Assembly: GCF_023008545.1 (NCBI RefSeq)
Contig: NZ_CP095397.1
Span: 1,736,001 to 1,800,000, forward strand
Direction of reading: 5' to 3'
Length of the DNA: 64,000 bases
From: Natribaculum luteum
Lineage (GTDB): Archaea > Halobacteriota > Halobacteria > Halobacteriales > Natrialbaceae
Below the pieces are notes generated by a model. The model saw nothing but the letters and a program-made list of their open reading frames with translations, made no database searches and was not told the DNA's origin. Of this stretch, positions 16,547-24,531 are shown in pieces. The position numbers and the translations under genes were made by a program. The number at the start of each line of letters is the position of its first letter. Position 1 is the first letter of the stretch.

Positions 16547-17090
16547 GACCGATCGGTACGTATTCGTACGCCCCGTAAAGCGGACGCCGTTCGAAGACGG
16601 TTCTTCCGTGGAATCAGCTTCCGATTCGAGCCCATCACTTTCTATTACGTTCCATGGGCCGGTTGAAATCCTTTGGCAAGAATACGTCCGTCGAGGGGAC
16701 CTGCGTGCCGGTCGGTTCTGAATATCGTCCGCTCTTTCGATATATCGCTCCGGCAATCGAGAGCGAACTCGGCTCCATCCGCAGATCCAGGTTGTCGACG
16801 CGTCTGCGCCCATCTTCTCGAGGGATTTCGCTCCGCCATCGGCAACCCGTCTGGCGATGTCGGGGTTCGAAAATCGACCCCGGCGCAGGAGCTCGTCCCG
16901 TCGTCTTCGCCTCTCTCACGACACGCAGATACCTACCGGGAGGAAGGCGGGAAGATCATGCGCCGACCGGGAATTGAACCACGCCGAGACAGTCCGGGCG
17001 TGCGGCGGCTTTGCCGCCGTTCCGGGCTGTGACTCGTCTCATTCAATTCCCTCGAGTCCAGTTGCAACTCACGGGCTGTTCGTCGCAAGA
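16547..17090. other. Intergenic region holding a tRNA-Gly 3'-end copy
   Basis: About 540 bp without a convincing gene; several overlapping frames exist in both directions with no recognisable product. AT-rich TATA-like sequence occurs at 16738-16748. The notable content is a direct copy of the tRNA-Gly 3' end at 16958-16980 and a strong hairpin (cggcggc-ttt-gccgccg) at about 17002-17018, downstream of the tRNA on its own strand, where it could end transcription. Confidence 0.5.
16958..16980 (-). repeat. Duplicated 3' end of tRNA-Gly (possible relict attachment site)
   Basis: These 23 bp are identical to 17090-17112, the T-loop, T-stem and acceptor 3' part of the tRNA-Gly gene. The similarity stops sharply at 16980. 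Duplication of a tRNA 3' end in direct orientation is the trace left by tyrosine-integrase elements. Only 109 bp now separate the copies, and no integrase is visible, so any element has been lost or was very small. Confidence 0.5.
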
Positions 17091-17161
17091 TGCGCCGACC
17101 GGGAATTGAACCCGGGCTATGAGCTTGGGAAGCTCATGTCCTACCACTAGACCACCGGCGC
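17091..17161 (-). tRNA. tRNA-Gly (anticodon CCC)
   Basis: Reading the minus strand from 17161: acceptor GCGCCGG pairs with TCGGCGC (one G-T), D-arm GTCTAGTGGTAGGAC, anticodon stem TGAGC/GCTCA with loop TTCCCAA (anticodon CCC), T-arm CGGGTTCAATTCCCG, discriminator A. 71 nt, no intron and no encoded CCA. The 3' end is duplicated at 16958-16980. Confidence 0.95.
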
Positions 17162-17314
17162 TCCCGTATCGAGATTTTCGCCGGCGGCACTTGAACGTAG
17201 CGCTTCCGATCATTCACGCGTCTCCCCGCCACCGTCAGAGCCGAAATCGAACGTTCGTCCACGTCTCTCGCGTCATGGGTGTCTATTTCACCGCTGCCAT
17301 CGTACGGCGTGGTG

Positions 17315-18109
17315 ATGCTCGACCTTCGATTTTCGGAGGAGGAACTCGAGTTGCACCGCCAGCACATAACCGACTTCATTCGCGATCAGGTGGACGCCGC
17401 AGGTGCAGACGGGGCCGTCCTCGGTCTCTCCGGTGGCATCGACAGCACGCTCACGGCTCATCTCGCAGTCGAAGCACTCGGGGCGGACAGCGTCCACGGA
17501 CTCGTCCTCCCCGCTCGAGTCAGCGCCGACGAGCAGATGAGCGACGCCGAACGAGTCGCTCTCGAGCTCGATATGCCCTTCGACGTGATCGAGATCGAAC
17601 CGGTAATCGAGACGCTACTCGAGGCCTACTCCGAGGCCGAGGGCGACCACGTCGCCGTGGGCAACGCCAGAGCGCGCGTCCGCGCGGTTTTGAACTACCT
17701 GGTCGCGAACCACGAAGATCGACTCGTACTCGGGACGGGCAACCGCAGCGAGGCCGCCGTCGGCTACTTCACCAAGTACGGCGACGGAGCGGTCGACTGT
17801 CACCCGATCGGAAACCTCTACAAGGCACAGGTTCGCCAGCTCGCCCGCCACGTCGGCGTCCCCGAGGACCTCGTCGAGAAGACCCCCACGGCCGAACTCT
17901 GGGCCAACCAGACCGACGAAGAGGAGATGGGACTCTCATACGACACCCTCGACACGATTCTCGCCACCCACGTCGACGGGCCGCTCTCGGCTGCCGCGAC
18001 CTGCCGCCACCTCGGCGTCGACGAAGAGACGGTCGCCCAGGTTCGAGGTATGTACGAATCGAGCGAGCACAAACGCGACGTTCCGCCCGCACCCGACCCC
18101 CTCTTCTGA
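17315..18109 (+). CDS. nadE: NAD+ synthetase (NH3-dependent type)
   Basis: A 264-aa N-type ATP pyrophosphatase. The P-loop GLSGGIDSTLTAHLA (about residues 37-51) binds ATP pyrophosphate; further family blocks are GLVLPARVS, GNARARVRAVLNYLVAN, GTGNRSEAAVGYFTKYGDG (about 141-159) and DCHPIGNLYKAQVRQLA. TPTAELWANQTDEEEMG closes the NaAD site. It amidates nicotinic acid adenine dinucleotide to NAD+ using ammonia; no glutaminase domain is present. ATG 17315 is chosen; two GTG codons immediately upstream are alternatives. TATA-like tatttca at 17284-17290 fits a leaderless start. Confidence 0.95.
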   Translation: MLDLRFSEEELELHRQHITDFIRDQVDAAGADGAVLGLSGGIDSTLTAHLAVEALGADSVHGLVLPARVSADEQMSDAERVALELDMPFDVIEIEPVIETLLEAYSEAEGDHVAVGNARARVRAVLNYLVANHEDRLVLGTGNRSEAAVGYFTKYGDGAVDCHPIGNLYKAQVRQLARHVGVPEDLVEKTPTAELWANQTDEEEMGLSYDTLDTILATHVDGPLSAAATCRHLGVDEETVAQVRGMYESSEHKRDVPPAPDPLF

Positions 18110-18145
18110 CCGCTCTCGCACGTTCTCGAATGTGTCGTCGTGACC

Positions 18146-18850
18146 TCAGTCCTCGCCGCGCAGCGCGGCCACGTCGTCGGCGTGGGCCGCGACGAGTTCC
18201 GCGAATGCCTCCGCTTCTCGCCGCTCTCGCGTCTCCCGATCGGCGTCGTCGCGAAGCCGTCGTTTCAGCACTGTCAGCGCATCCGGGGCGTTCTCGGCGA
18301 TCTCCGTCGCGATCGATCGGGGATCGGCCACGATCCGTGAGACGAGCCCCATCTCGAGTGCCGTTTCGGCGTCCACGATTCGTCCCGAGAGCGCGAACTC
18401 GAGGGCGTTTCCCTCCCCGATCACGCGCGGGAGGCGGACGGTGCCACCCCACGCGCCGAAAAGGCCGAAGGTCACTCCCGGCTCACCGAAGGTCGCCTCG
18501 GGCGTCGCGACGCGAACGTCACAGGCGAGCGCCAACTCGAGGCCGCCACCGCGTGCCGCGCCGTCGATTCCCGCGACGACCACTGCAGACGACGTTTCGA
18601 CCGCCCGCGCGACGCGCTGTCCACGTTTGGCGAATTCCTCGGCACCGTCGCCGTCGAGTTCGGCGACGACGTCGAGATCCGCACCCGCGCAAAACGCCGG
18701 CCCGGCCCCCTCGAGGAAGATCACCGGCTCGTCTGCAGCCGCGACGGCCGCCTCGAGTTCGTCCAGCCCGTCCCAGGTGAGCGCGTTGCGGGCGTCCGGG
18801 CGATCGATCGTGATCGTTCGAACCCGTCCGTCTGCGTGAGAGTCGATCAT
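18146..18850 (-). CDS. Enoyl-CoA hydratase/isomerase (crotonase) family protein
   Basis: A 234-aa crotonase fold protein. Oxyanion-hole and CoA-binding blocks are FCAGADLDVVAEL (about residues 54-66) and IDGAARGGGLELALACDV (about 95-112, containing the first catalytic Glu). The second catalytic Glu of classical hydratases (QPE) is replaced by Gly in FGEPGVTFGLFGAWGG, so it may be an isomerase or another crotonase rather than a bona fide enoyl-CoA hydratase. Slightly short for the family (about 255 aa). Convergent with nadE, and 60 bp from the divergent gene at 18911. Confidence 0.85.
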   Translation of the reverse strand: MIDSHADGRVRTITIDRPDARNALTWDGLDELEAAVAAADEPVIFLEGAGPAFCAGADLDVVAELDGDGAEEFAKRGQRVARAVETSSAVVVAGIDGAARGGGLELALACDVRVATPEATFGEPGVTFGLFGAWGGTVRLPRVIGEGNALEFALSGRIVDAETALEMGLVSRIVADPRSIATEIAENAPDALTVLKRRLRDDADRETRERREAEAFAELVAAHADDVAALRGED

Positions 18851-18910
18851 GCGTGAGTGTGGACCGGCGTTTCCAAAGGTCTTTGCCTCCCCCGCCGTAA
18901 GCCCCGGTTG

Positions 18911-19579
18911 ATGGACAGGGCCGCCAGTTGCCGGCGCGCCGCCCGTGACGCCGTCGCGGACGTCGAGTCGTCTCAGTTGCACGACGTTATCACCGATACG
19001 CTCGAGGGCGCATCGATGACGCCGGGCGTACTCACGCTCGAGAGCGCCGCTGCGATCGATCCGACCGCCGATCTCGAGAGCATCGCCCACCGTGCGGCGG
19101 GCGTCCAGCTCATCTACGAGGGCCTTCGCCTGACGCGGACGCTGGCCCACGAGGAACCCTGGACCGCCGTCGACGGGGACGACGGCGACGCCGACCTCGA
19201 GATCCTCGCCGCCGACATCCTCGTCGCCCGCGGGTTCTACCTGCTCGCCCGGACCGACGCGGCCGGCAAAGCCGTCCGAACCGTCCGGGCGTTCGGTCGC
19301 GATCAGACGCTGCGCGACCAGTCGGAAGCCGACGTCGAGCGACTGGACGCGAACCTCGAGCGTGACGTCCTCGAGCTGGCGGTCGTCACCGGAGCGGCCA
19401 CCGTTGGCGCGACGCCGACGGCCGAACTGCTCGCGCTCGCAAACGAGATCAGCGACGCCGCTGGCGTCGACTTCCCACCCGCCGAGGAGTGTATTCCTGC
19501 GCTCGACTCGAGTGAGACCGACGCGACTGCCCACGAGACCGTCCGGTCGGATCGAGCGACGTCGGCGACCGATCCGTGA
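18911..19579 (+). CDS. Haloarchaeal conserved protein (DUF7114-like), function unknown
   Basis: A 222-aa, mostly alpha-helical acidic protein. Visible features are an Arg/Ala-rich N-terminus MDRAASCRRAARDAVADVES, a central LIYEGLRLTRTLAHEEPW and ADILVARGFYLLARTDAA segment, and a disordered Ser/Thr/Asp tail. I recall this as DUF7114, a haloarchaea-specific family. The helix pattern with AADILVARGFYLLA is loosely reminiscent of the helical-bundle polyprenyl synthase fold, but no DDxxD motif is present, so no such role is claimed. ATG 18911 is used; the crotonase gene is divergent. Confidence 0.65.
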   Translation: MDRAASCRRAARDAVADVESSQLHDVITDTLEGASMTPGVLTLESAAAIDPTADLESIAHRAAGVQLIYEGLRLTRTLAHEEPWTAVDGDDGDADLEILAADILVARGFYLLARTDAAGKAVRTVRAFGRDQTLRDQSEADVERLDANLERDVLELAVVTGAATVGATPTAELLALANEISDAAGVDFPPAEECIPALDSSETDATAHETVRSDRATSATDP

Positions 19580-19650
19580 CTGAGAACGTGCCGCATCCCT
19601 CCGTCGAATCGAAACCCATAAAGACGACTCCCGTCAACGAAAAGATGCGC

Positions 19651-19722
19651 GCCTGGGTAGCTTAGCGGTAAAGCGCGTCCTTGGTAAGGACGAGAGCCCG
19701 GGTTCAAATCCCGGCCTAGGCT
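19651..19722 (+). tRNA. tRNA-Thr (anticodon GGT)
   Basis: Acceptor GCCTGGG pairs with CCTAGGC (one G-T), D-arm GCTTAGCGGTAAAGC, anticodon stem CGTCC/GGACG with loop TTGGTAA (anticodon GGT), T-arm CCGGGTTCAAATCCCGG, discriminator T. 72 nt, no intron, no CCA. Confidence 0.95.
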
Positions 19723-19838
19723 TGCTCCTTCGTCGCAGACCGTAATTCCTACACAGCGCTGCTCTCGCATAACTTCTCATCGAATTCGACGGCCAATGCA
19801 TCTATCGAGAGGATCTCCCACTCCATGTTGCCGAACTC

Positions 19839-19920
19839 ATACGGTCTGCAGTAACGATTTACCGGCGCACCCGCAAGACGGGTCGCGGGTGCGCCGGCAA
19901 TGACTTACAGCAGTCCGTAT
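19839..19920 (+). repeat. 82-bp hairpin repeat, copy 1
   Basis: Ends are imperfect inverted repeats (ATACGGTCTGCAGTAA at the left, TTACAGCAGTCCGTAT at the right, 14 of 16 matching). The centre is a perfect 13-bp stem, CCGGCGCACCCGC (19862-19874) with GCGGGTGCGCCGG (19885-19897), and a 10-nt loop. It lies downstream of tRNA-Thr. Three more copies are in this window. Confidence 0.8.
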
Positions 19921-20080
19921 CACACCCTCGCTCGACTGTCGTAAAGCCATCACCTACGGCGACCGGTTTAGGTCTATTCCCTCGATCTCGACAGTTAACT
20001 GCCGAGTTTGTGAGCACAGCAGCAAGGCCGGTAACTTCGTTTAGCAGGCGTCGTCAGTTGATGCTACTAGAGGCGAACTG

Positions 20081-20345
20081 TGACTTCTCCCCGTCGGAAA
20101 CGACAGGGCTTCCCACAAGCCGAGGCTTGCCGAGTCGGGAACGTACGTTTACACACCGACGAGGTGCTGGCGGGGCCGTACAATCGTTATTTCTATCCGG
20201 CAGTGGGGTCGTGGTTCGACCCTGCTGACTCGAGAGTATCTTGGTTATTTTGCGTTGGTTAGCACCCGGTACAGCCACAGCGCACCGAAATCCTTCGTGC
20301 AGCGATTCACGCCCGCCGTCGACGGCGGGATGCTCTCTCCTAAAA
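20081..20345. mobile_element. PATE-like non-autonomous IS200/IS605-type element
   Basis: About 265 bp flanked by palindromes typical of haloarchaeal IS200/IS605 ends: left cttctccccgtcg-gaaa-cgacaggg (20084-20108, one mismatch, GAAA loop) and right gattcac followed by the perfect palindrome cccgccgtc/gacggcggg (20312-20329), then ctctctccta. No transposase frame lies between. PATEs (palindrome-associated transposable elements) of this layout are known from Haloquadratum. The short length may reflect internal deletion. Confidence 0.5.
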
Positions 20346-20381
20346 AAGATAGACGACTTTAGGACGGGACTGATATATTAT

Positions 20382-20543
20382 TTAATCTATTTCTAATACT
20401 AACCCGAGAAGTCCCAGAACCAATCCCGCGTATATTAGTACGAGACCAGGACCACCTGTTGGGTGTTGTAAATAAATCGATCCTCCAGAAACGGATAGGA
20501 CAATTGCAAAACGTTGTATATCTTCTCCACGCATCATATTCAT
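20382..20543 (-). CDS. Candidate 53-aa two-segment membrane protein in AT-rich DNA
   Basis: A minus-strand frame from ATG 20543 to TAA gives 53 residues: MNMMRGEDIQRFAIVLSVSG, then a short QHPTGGPG turn and a very hydrophobic C-terminal helix (LVLIYAGLVLGLLGLVL) ending EID. The first part is also hydrophobic, so a hairpin membrane protein is plausible. TATA-like sequence (minus strand of 20561-20570) sits about 22 nt before the ATG. The DNA is far more AT-rich than the genome average and uses codons such as TTA and ATA, suggesting recent acquisition, perhaps plasmid or viral. No homolog is recognised. Confidence 0.4.
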   Translation of the reverse strand: MNMMRGEDIQRFAIVLSVSGGSIYLQHPTGGPGLVLIYAGLVLGLLGLVLEID

Positions 20544-20642
20544 GTCGTATTATATAAATTTATATTTTATGATGTAGTTTTAATATGTTGTATTCTAACA
20601 CTTGTCTCGGCTAGAATTACCACCGGGCCATGGGCACCGAAC

Positions 20643-20724
20643 ATACGGTCTGCTATCACTGGGCACCGGCACACCCGCAGGACGGATCGCGGGTGCGCCG
20701 GAACTGACTGAGAGGAGTCCGTAT
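20643..20724 (+). repeat. 82-bp hairpin repeat, copy 2
   Basis: Same length and layout as the copy at 19839. The left end is ATACGGTCTGCTATCAC and the right end GAGGAGTCCGTAT. The central stem is CCGGCACACCCGC (20666-20678) with GCGGGTGCGCCGG (20689-20701), one mismatch. It lies just beyond the 3' end of the P-type ATPase gene. Confidence 0.8.
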
Positions 20725-20811
20725 GAGTACTACAGGGGAAAAAGAGCACGCAGATGACGGCTCGACCACGTAACTCGAGTCTCCGACGTCGACTCGAGAG
20801 TCGTCCGAGCC

Positions 20812-23205
20812 CTACTTTCGAGACCCGAGCGATCGCGAGGAGTTGAGCACGACGAGCGTGCTGCTCGCCGCCATCGCGACGGCGGCGAACAGGGGGTTCA
20901 ACAGCCCGCTGATCGCGAGCGGGATCGCCACGGCGTTGTAGAGGAACGCCCAGCCGAGGTTCTGGCGGATGCGCCGGTGTGTTCCACCCGCGACGTCGAA
21001 CGCCTCGGCGACCGACCCGAGGTCGTCGGAGACGATCACCGCGTCCGCGGCGTCGGTGGCGAGTTTCGTACCGCTACCGAGTGCGATGCCGACGTCGGCG
21101 GCGGCGAGGGCGGGGGCGTCGTTGCTGCCGTCGCCGACCATCGCGACCGTGCCCCGTGACCGGAGACGACGGACCGTCTCGGCTTTCGCTTCGGGGGGAA
21201 CGCCCGCGAACACCTCGTCGACGCCGTCGACGTCGCGGAACCGGTCTGCCGCTGCACCTTCGTCGCCGGTGATGACGACGACGTCGCGCCCGCTCGAGAG
21301 CGCCTCGACGGCCTCCGTCCACTCCTCGCGCGGGGCGTCGCCGACGACGATCACGCCGCGAGCGCGGCCGTCCCAGCCGACGACGACCGGAACGTCGCCG
21401 TCTTCGCGTGCGCTGTCGGCGTGGGACTCGAGTTCGTCGGAGATCGACAGTCCGCGTTCGCGCACCAGCTCTGGGTGGCCGACGACGACGCGGTCGCCGT
21501 CGACGACGCCGCTGACGCCGCGGCTGTCCCGCTCGAACCCGTCGACGTCGGCGGTCGTCTCGGGGGCGTACTCGGCGATCGCCGCAGCGATGGGGTGTTC
21601 CGAGAGTCGTTCGACCGCCGCTGCGCGGCCGACGACCGCGTCTGCCGTCTCCTCGTTCGCCGCGTGGACTGCCTCGACGGACATCGACCCTCTCGTGAGC
21701 GTCCCGGTCTTGTCGAGTGCGACGACGTCGACGTCCGGGGCGTCCTCGAAGATGCTCTCCGTGGCGACGACGATCCCTCGCTTCGCGGCCGACTGGATGC
21801 CCGAGGCGATCGCAAGCGGCGTCGCGAGCCCGAGCGCGCAGGGACAGGAGACGATGAGCACCGTCAGCCCGACCAGCAGCGCTGCCGTAACGGACGACCC
21901 CGTGATCAGAAGCCCGGCCGTGGTGAGGACGGCGAGGACGACGACGAGCGGAACGAAGATCGTCGCGATCTTGTCCGCAAGTCGCTGGACGCCGGGTCGC
22001 GAACTCTGGATCGCCCAGAGGAGTTCGACCAGACGATCGAGCGTGCTCACGGCGTCGTCGCCGACCGCGACGACCAGCGGGGCGTCGGTCACGACCGTCC
22101 CGCCTCGTACCGCATCGCCGACGCCTTTCTCGACGGGGAGTGACTCGCCGGTCACGAGCGACTCGTCGACTGCGGCGTTCCCCTCGGCGACCTCGCCGTC
22201 GAGCGGCACTCGTTCGCCGGGTCGCACCAGGAGTCGGTCGCCGGGTTCGACCTCGTCGATGGGGATCGTCTCGCCATCGTCGTACCGCCGTGCCTCCTCG
22301 ACTTGCTGTTCGGTGAGGTCGGACAGCAGGCCGGCTGCCCGGCGCTTGATCAGCCCCTCGTAGTAGTTGCCGGCAGTCACGACGAGGATGATCGCGACCG
22401 ACACGTCGAAGTACAGCTCCGTCCGACCGACGAGCATCGCGAGCGTACTGTAGGTGTAGGCGCTGACGGCAGCGAGCGCGATCAGCAGGTCCATATTCGG
22501 TAACCCCGCTTTGAGGCTGACGTACGCACCGCGGAGGATCGGATAGCCGGTATAAAAGAGGATGAACGTCGTCAGTAACCAGATATTACCGAAAATGTAG
22601 AGCCCATCGTAGCCTCCCAGGTCGACAATCGGCTCGTAATCGAAGTACGTCGGATACAGGAAGAGCACGTACCACATCATGACCATCATCCCGAAGAGCC
22701 CACCGCCGATCAGAAACTTCACGAGGTCGGCTTCGCTCCCCTCTTCACCGTCGTCGGCGTCACCGCGTTTGCGGGCGGTGTACCCCAACCCAGAGAGGAC
22801 GTCGGGGAGTTCGCGCTCGTCGACGACGTCCGGATCGTAGACGAGTCGGACGGCGTCCGTGGCGTAACTCGCTTCTGCGGCGTGAACTCCCTCGACGTTT
22901 GCCGCCTTCCCCTCGAGGAACGCCTCACAGGTCGAGCAGTGCATTCCGTCGACGGCGAAGAAGGCGTTCTCCCCGTCGACGTCCTCGAGGTCGGTCGTCT
23001 CGCCCTCGAGGGCGTCCTGGATCGCTTCCGACTCGGCGTCGTCGACGTCGCCGAGCGCGCGCTGTACCTCGAGACAGCCCTGACAGCAGAACGTCCCGTC
23101 GACGTCGGGGTCGGTGATCGGTTCGTCCGGCGTCGGCAGATCGCACAGGGTACACTGACCGGAGGCTGATTCCGTTTCGTCGGTCGATTGGAGGTCGGAG
23201 CTCAT
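20812..23205 (-). CDS. Copper-type P1B ATPase (FixI/CcoI-like) of the ba3 oxidase locus
   Basis: A 797-aa heavy-metal P-type ATPase. The N-terminus has a Cys-rich metal-binding region (CTLC 18-21, CCQGC 40-44) as in FixI/CcoI, then an HMA domain with GMHCSTC (Cys90, Cys93). Eight transmembrane helices follow, with the ion-path motif SCPCALGLATP (about 454-456), phosphorylation loop DKTGTLTRG (about 496), the HP dipeptide in LSEHPIAAA and the hinge GDGSNDAPAL. CPC plus the Cys-rich N-terminus indicate Cu+ transport for oxidase assembly rather than general efflux. It sits beside a DsbD_2-like gene and the cba oxidase genes. A paralog at 61109 has lost these Cys residues. Confidence 0.92.
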   Translation of the reverse strand: MSSDLQSTDETESASGQCTLCDLPTPDEPITDPDVDGTFCCQGCLEVQRALGDVDDAESEAIQDALEGETTDLEDVDGENAFFAVDGMHCSTCEAFLEGKAANVEGVHAAEASYATDAVRLVYDPDVVDERELPDVLSGLGYTARKRGDADDGEEGSEADLVKFLIGGGLFGMMVMMWYVLFLYPTYFDYEPIVDLGGYDGLYIFGNIWLLTTFILFYTGYPILRGAYVSLKAGLPNMDLLIALAAVSAYTYSTLAMLVGRTELYFDVSVAIILVVTAGNYYEGLIKRRAAGLLSDLTEQQVEEARRYDDGETIPIDEVEPGDRLLVRPGERVPLDGEVAEGNAAVDESLVTGESLPVEKGVGDAVRGGTVVTDAPLVVAVGDDAVSTLDRLVELLWAIQSSRPGVQRLADKIATIFVPLVVVLAVLTTAGLLITGSSVTAALLVGLTVLIVSCPCALGLATPLAIASGIQSAAKRGIVVATESIFEDAPDVDVVALDKTGTLTRGSMSVEAVHAANEETADAVVGRAAAVERLSEHPIAAAIAEYAPETTADVDGFERDSRGVSGVVDGDRVVVGHPELVRERGLSISDELESHADSAREDGDVPVVVGWDGRARGVIVVGDAPREEWTEAVEALSSGRDVVVITGDEGAAADRFRDVDGVDEVFAGVPPEAKAETVRRLRSRGTVAMVGDGSNDAPALAAADVGIALGSGTKLATDAADAVIVSDDLGSVAEAFDVAGGTHRRIRQNLGWAFLYNAVAIPLAISGLLNPLFAAVAMAASSTLVVLNSSRSLGSRK

Positions 23206-23215
23206 AGACGTGTAT

Positions 23216-24040
23216 TCACAGCGGTAGCGGCTGGTACGGCAGCGGCAGGTGTGGGAGGTGAATTCCGTACATCATCAGTCCGTGCTGGAGCGGAACGTAC
23301 CCCAGGACGACGAACGCGACGCCGAGTGCTCTGTGCAGACGAACCCGATTTGTCGCGTCGACTGACTGGATCACCGTCCCGTAGACGAACAGCGTCGGGA
23401 TCGTGCCCAGTCCGAGTGCGGCGAGTGACAGCGCACCCCGGACGGGGTCGCCGAGTGCGAACGCATAGAAGTACGCCGGGTAGATGATCGGACACGGGAG
23501 CAAGCCGTGGATCGCTCCCAGCCCGACGATGCCGGGCGAGTTCGCCAGTCGATCGATTCGACCGACGAGAACGCTCGAGATCCGGTCGAACAGCGGGCCG
23601 ACGATCGGCATCCCGTGTGGAATGCCCGGTTTCCCGCGAACGTAGTAGAGACCACTCGTGATGATGGCGGCGCCGACGAGGATGCCCGTCACGCCCCTGA
23701 CCGCGTCACCGACCGACCCGACGACCTCGAGGGAGGTAAACGCAGCAGCGCCGAGGAGTCCGAAGACGCCGCCCAGAATCGCGTAGCTCGCTGCCCGCCC
23801 AAGGTTGAACAGGGCGTGTTGTCGCACTTCATACATTGATAGCGCGTGTGCGCGACGCGACGACCCGTCAGTGACCCGGTCCGTGTACGCGGTCACGAGT
23901 GGACCGCACATTCCGAGACAGTGTGCTCCTGCCAGCAACCCGACGACGAGAAAGACGAGTAGATCGACGTTTTCTGCGGCGACCGAACGAGAGTGCGCTT
24001 GCGCGTAGATAGAAATCTCCGTCACCGCGGTCGTGTCCAT
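23216..24040 (-). CDS. DsbD_2/UreH-like (TauE/SafE-annotated) membrane protein, oxidase assembly
   Basis: A 274-aa protein with about six to seven transmembrane segments. Two diagnostic Cys motifs mark inverted halves: GAHCLGMCGPLVTAY (about residues 38-52) and HGLLPCPIIYPAYFYA (about 178-193). These are typical of the cytochrome c biogenesis-type transmembrane family (PF13386) that neighbours ccoI/fixI in bacterial cbb3 clusters; most databases call it 'sulfite exporter TauE/SafE'. The paired Cys could relay copper or thiol reducing power. It ends 10 bp before the P1B ATPase start in the same direction, so it is probably the first gene of a two-gene assembly operon, downstream of the small protein at 24046. 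Confidence 0.8.
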   Translation of the reverse strand: MDTTAVTEISIYAQAHSRSVAAENVDLLVFLVVGLLAGAHCLGMCGPLVTAYTDRVTDGSSRRAHALSMYEVRQHALFNLGRAASYAILGGVFGLLGAAAFTSLEVVGSVGDAVRGVTGILVGAAIITSGLYYVRGKPGIPHGMPIVGPLFDRISSVLVGRIDRLANSPGIVGLGAIHGLLPCPIIYPAYFYAFALGDPVRGALSLAALGLGTIPTLFVYGTVIQSVDATNRVRLHRALGVAFVVLGYVPLQHGLMMYGIHLPHLPLPYQPLPL

Positions 24041-24045
24041 GTCCG

Positions 24046-24255
24046 TTACGGCGCGCTACTAGCAGACTCGTCCCCGTGGTGGTCGTTAGCAACGGGTTCC
24101 GTCGCGAGGTATAGCGACCAGAAGATCAGAACGACGTTGATCGCTGCGACGTATCCCCCGAAGCTCGGACGTCCGACTGCGTAGATGATCGCCGGGATCA
24201 GCGCGAGGAGCCCGACTGCCACGGCAATCCTCGGTTGCAGATCGTCGAATGACAT
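24046..24255 (-). CDS. Small membrane protein of the cox (ba3) cluster
   Basis: A 69-aa protein with two hydrophobic segments (about residues 11-27 and 33-50) and a His/Asp-rich tail (NDHHGDESASSAP). This is the short protein commonly annotated 'cox cluster protein' beside haloarchaeal ba3 oxidases. The start is ATG 24255, supported by a TATA element (24277-24286, minus strand) 26 nt upstream. It stops 5 bp before the DsbD_2-like gene, so the three minus-strand genes form one operon divergent from cbaDBAC. The exact role is unknown; the His pair could bind metal. Confidence 0.7.
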   Translation of the reverse strand: MSFDDLQPRIAVAVGLLALIPAIIYAVGRPSFGGYVAAINVVLIFWSLYLATEPVANDHHGDESASSAP

Positions 24256-24276
24256 GCGGGTAGCTCTGCACCCAAG

Positions 24277-24286
24277 ATACTTAAAA
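24277..24286 (-). promoter_or_regulatory. TATA box of the minus-strand oxidase-assembly operon
   Basis: CCTTTTAAGTATC on the minus strand, centred about 26 nt before ATG 24255. The 99-bp gap to cbaD is therefore a divergent promoter region. Confidence 0.5.
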
Positions 24287-24354
24287 GGTTGACCCGTTCC
24301 CATCGTTTGGGAACCGGGCTACGTCGTAAGTCGCGGCTTTACCTACGCCCCCGT

Positions 24355-24531
24355 ATGAGTTCGGCAATACAGGAGCAAGAACGAGAGCGTGAACTCGGCC
24401 ACGACGAGTTCGACCCGATCGGGACGCTCGCGCTAATCGGGATTTACTTCCTGATTCTGGCATCTATGTGGCTGTTCATGTACTTCGTGGAGTTCCTGGG
24501 TAATGGTCCGACGGTGGTGGGGATGATATGA
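24355..24531 (+). CDS. cbaD: ba3 oxidase small subunit CbaD
   Basis: A 58-aa protein with a charged N-terminus (QEQERERELGHDEFDPIG) and one transmembrane helix (about residues 24-46, LALIGIYFLILASMWLFMYF). This is the layout of the haloarchaeal CbaD/subunit IIa-like protein that precedes subunit II in Natronomonas-type ba3 oxidases. Its TGA overlaps the ATG of cbaB by 4 nt, so translation is coupled. ATG 24355 was chosen over upstream GTG/ATG because it fits the conserved MSSxxQE-type start. Confidence 0.8.
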   Translation: MSSAIQEQERERELGHDEFDPIGTLALIGIYFLILASMWLFMYFVEFLGNGPTVVGMI

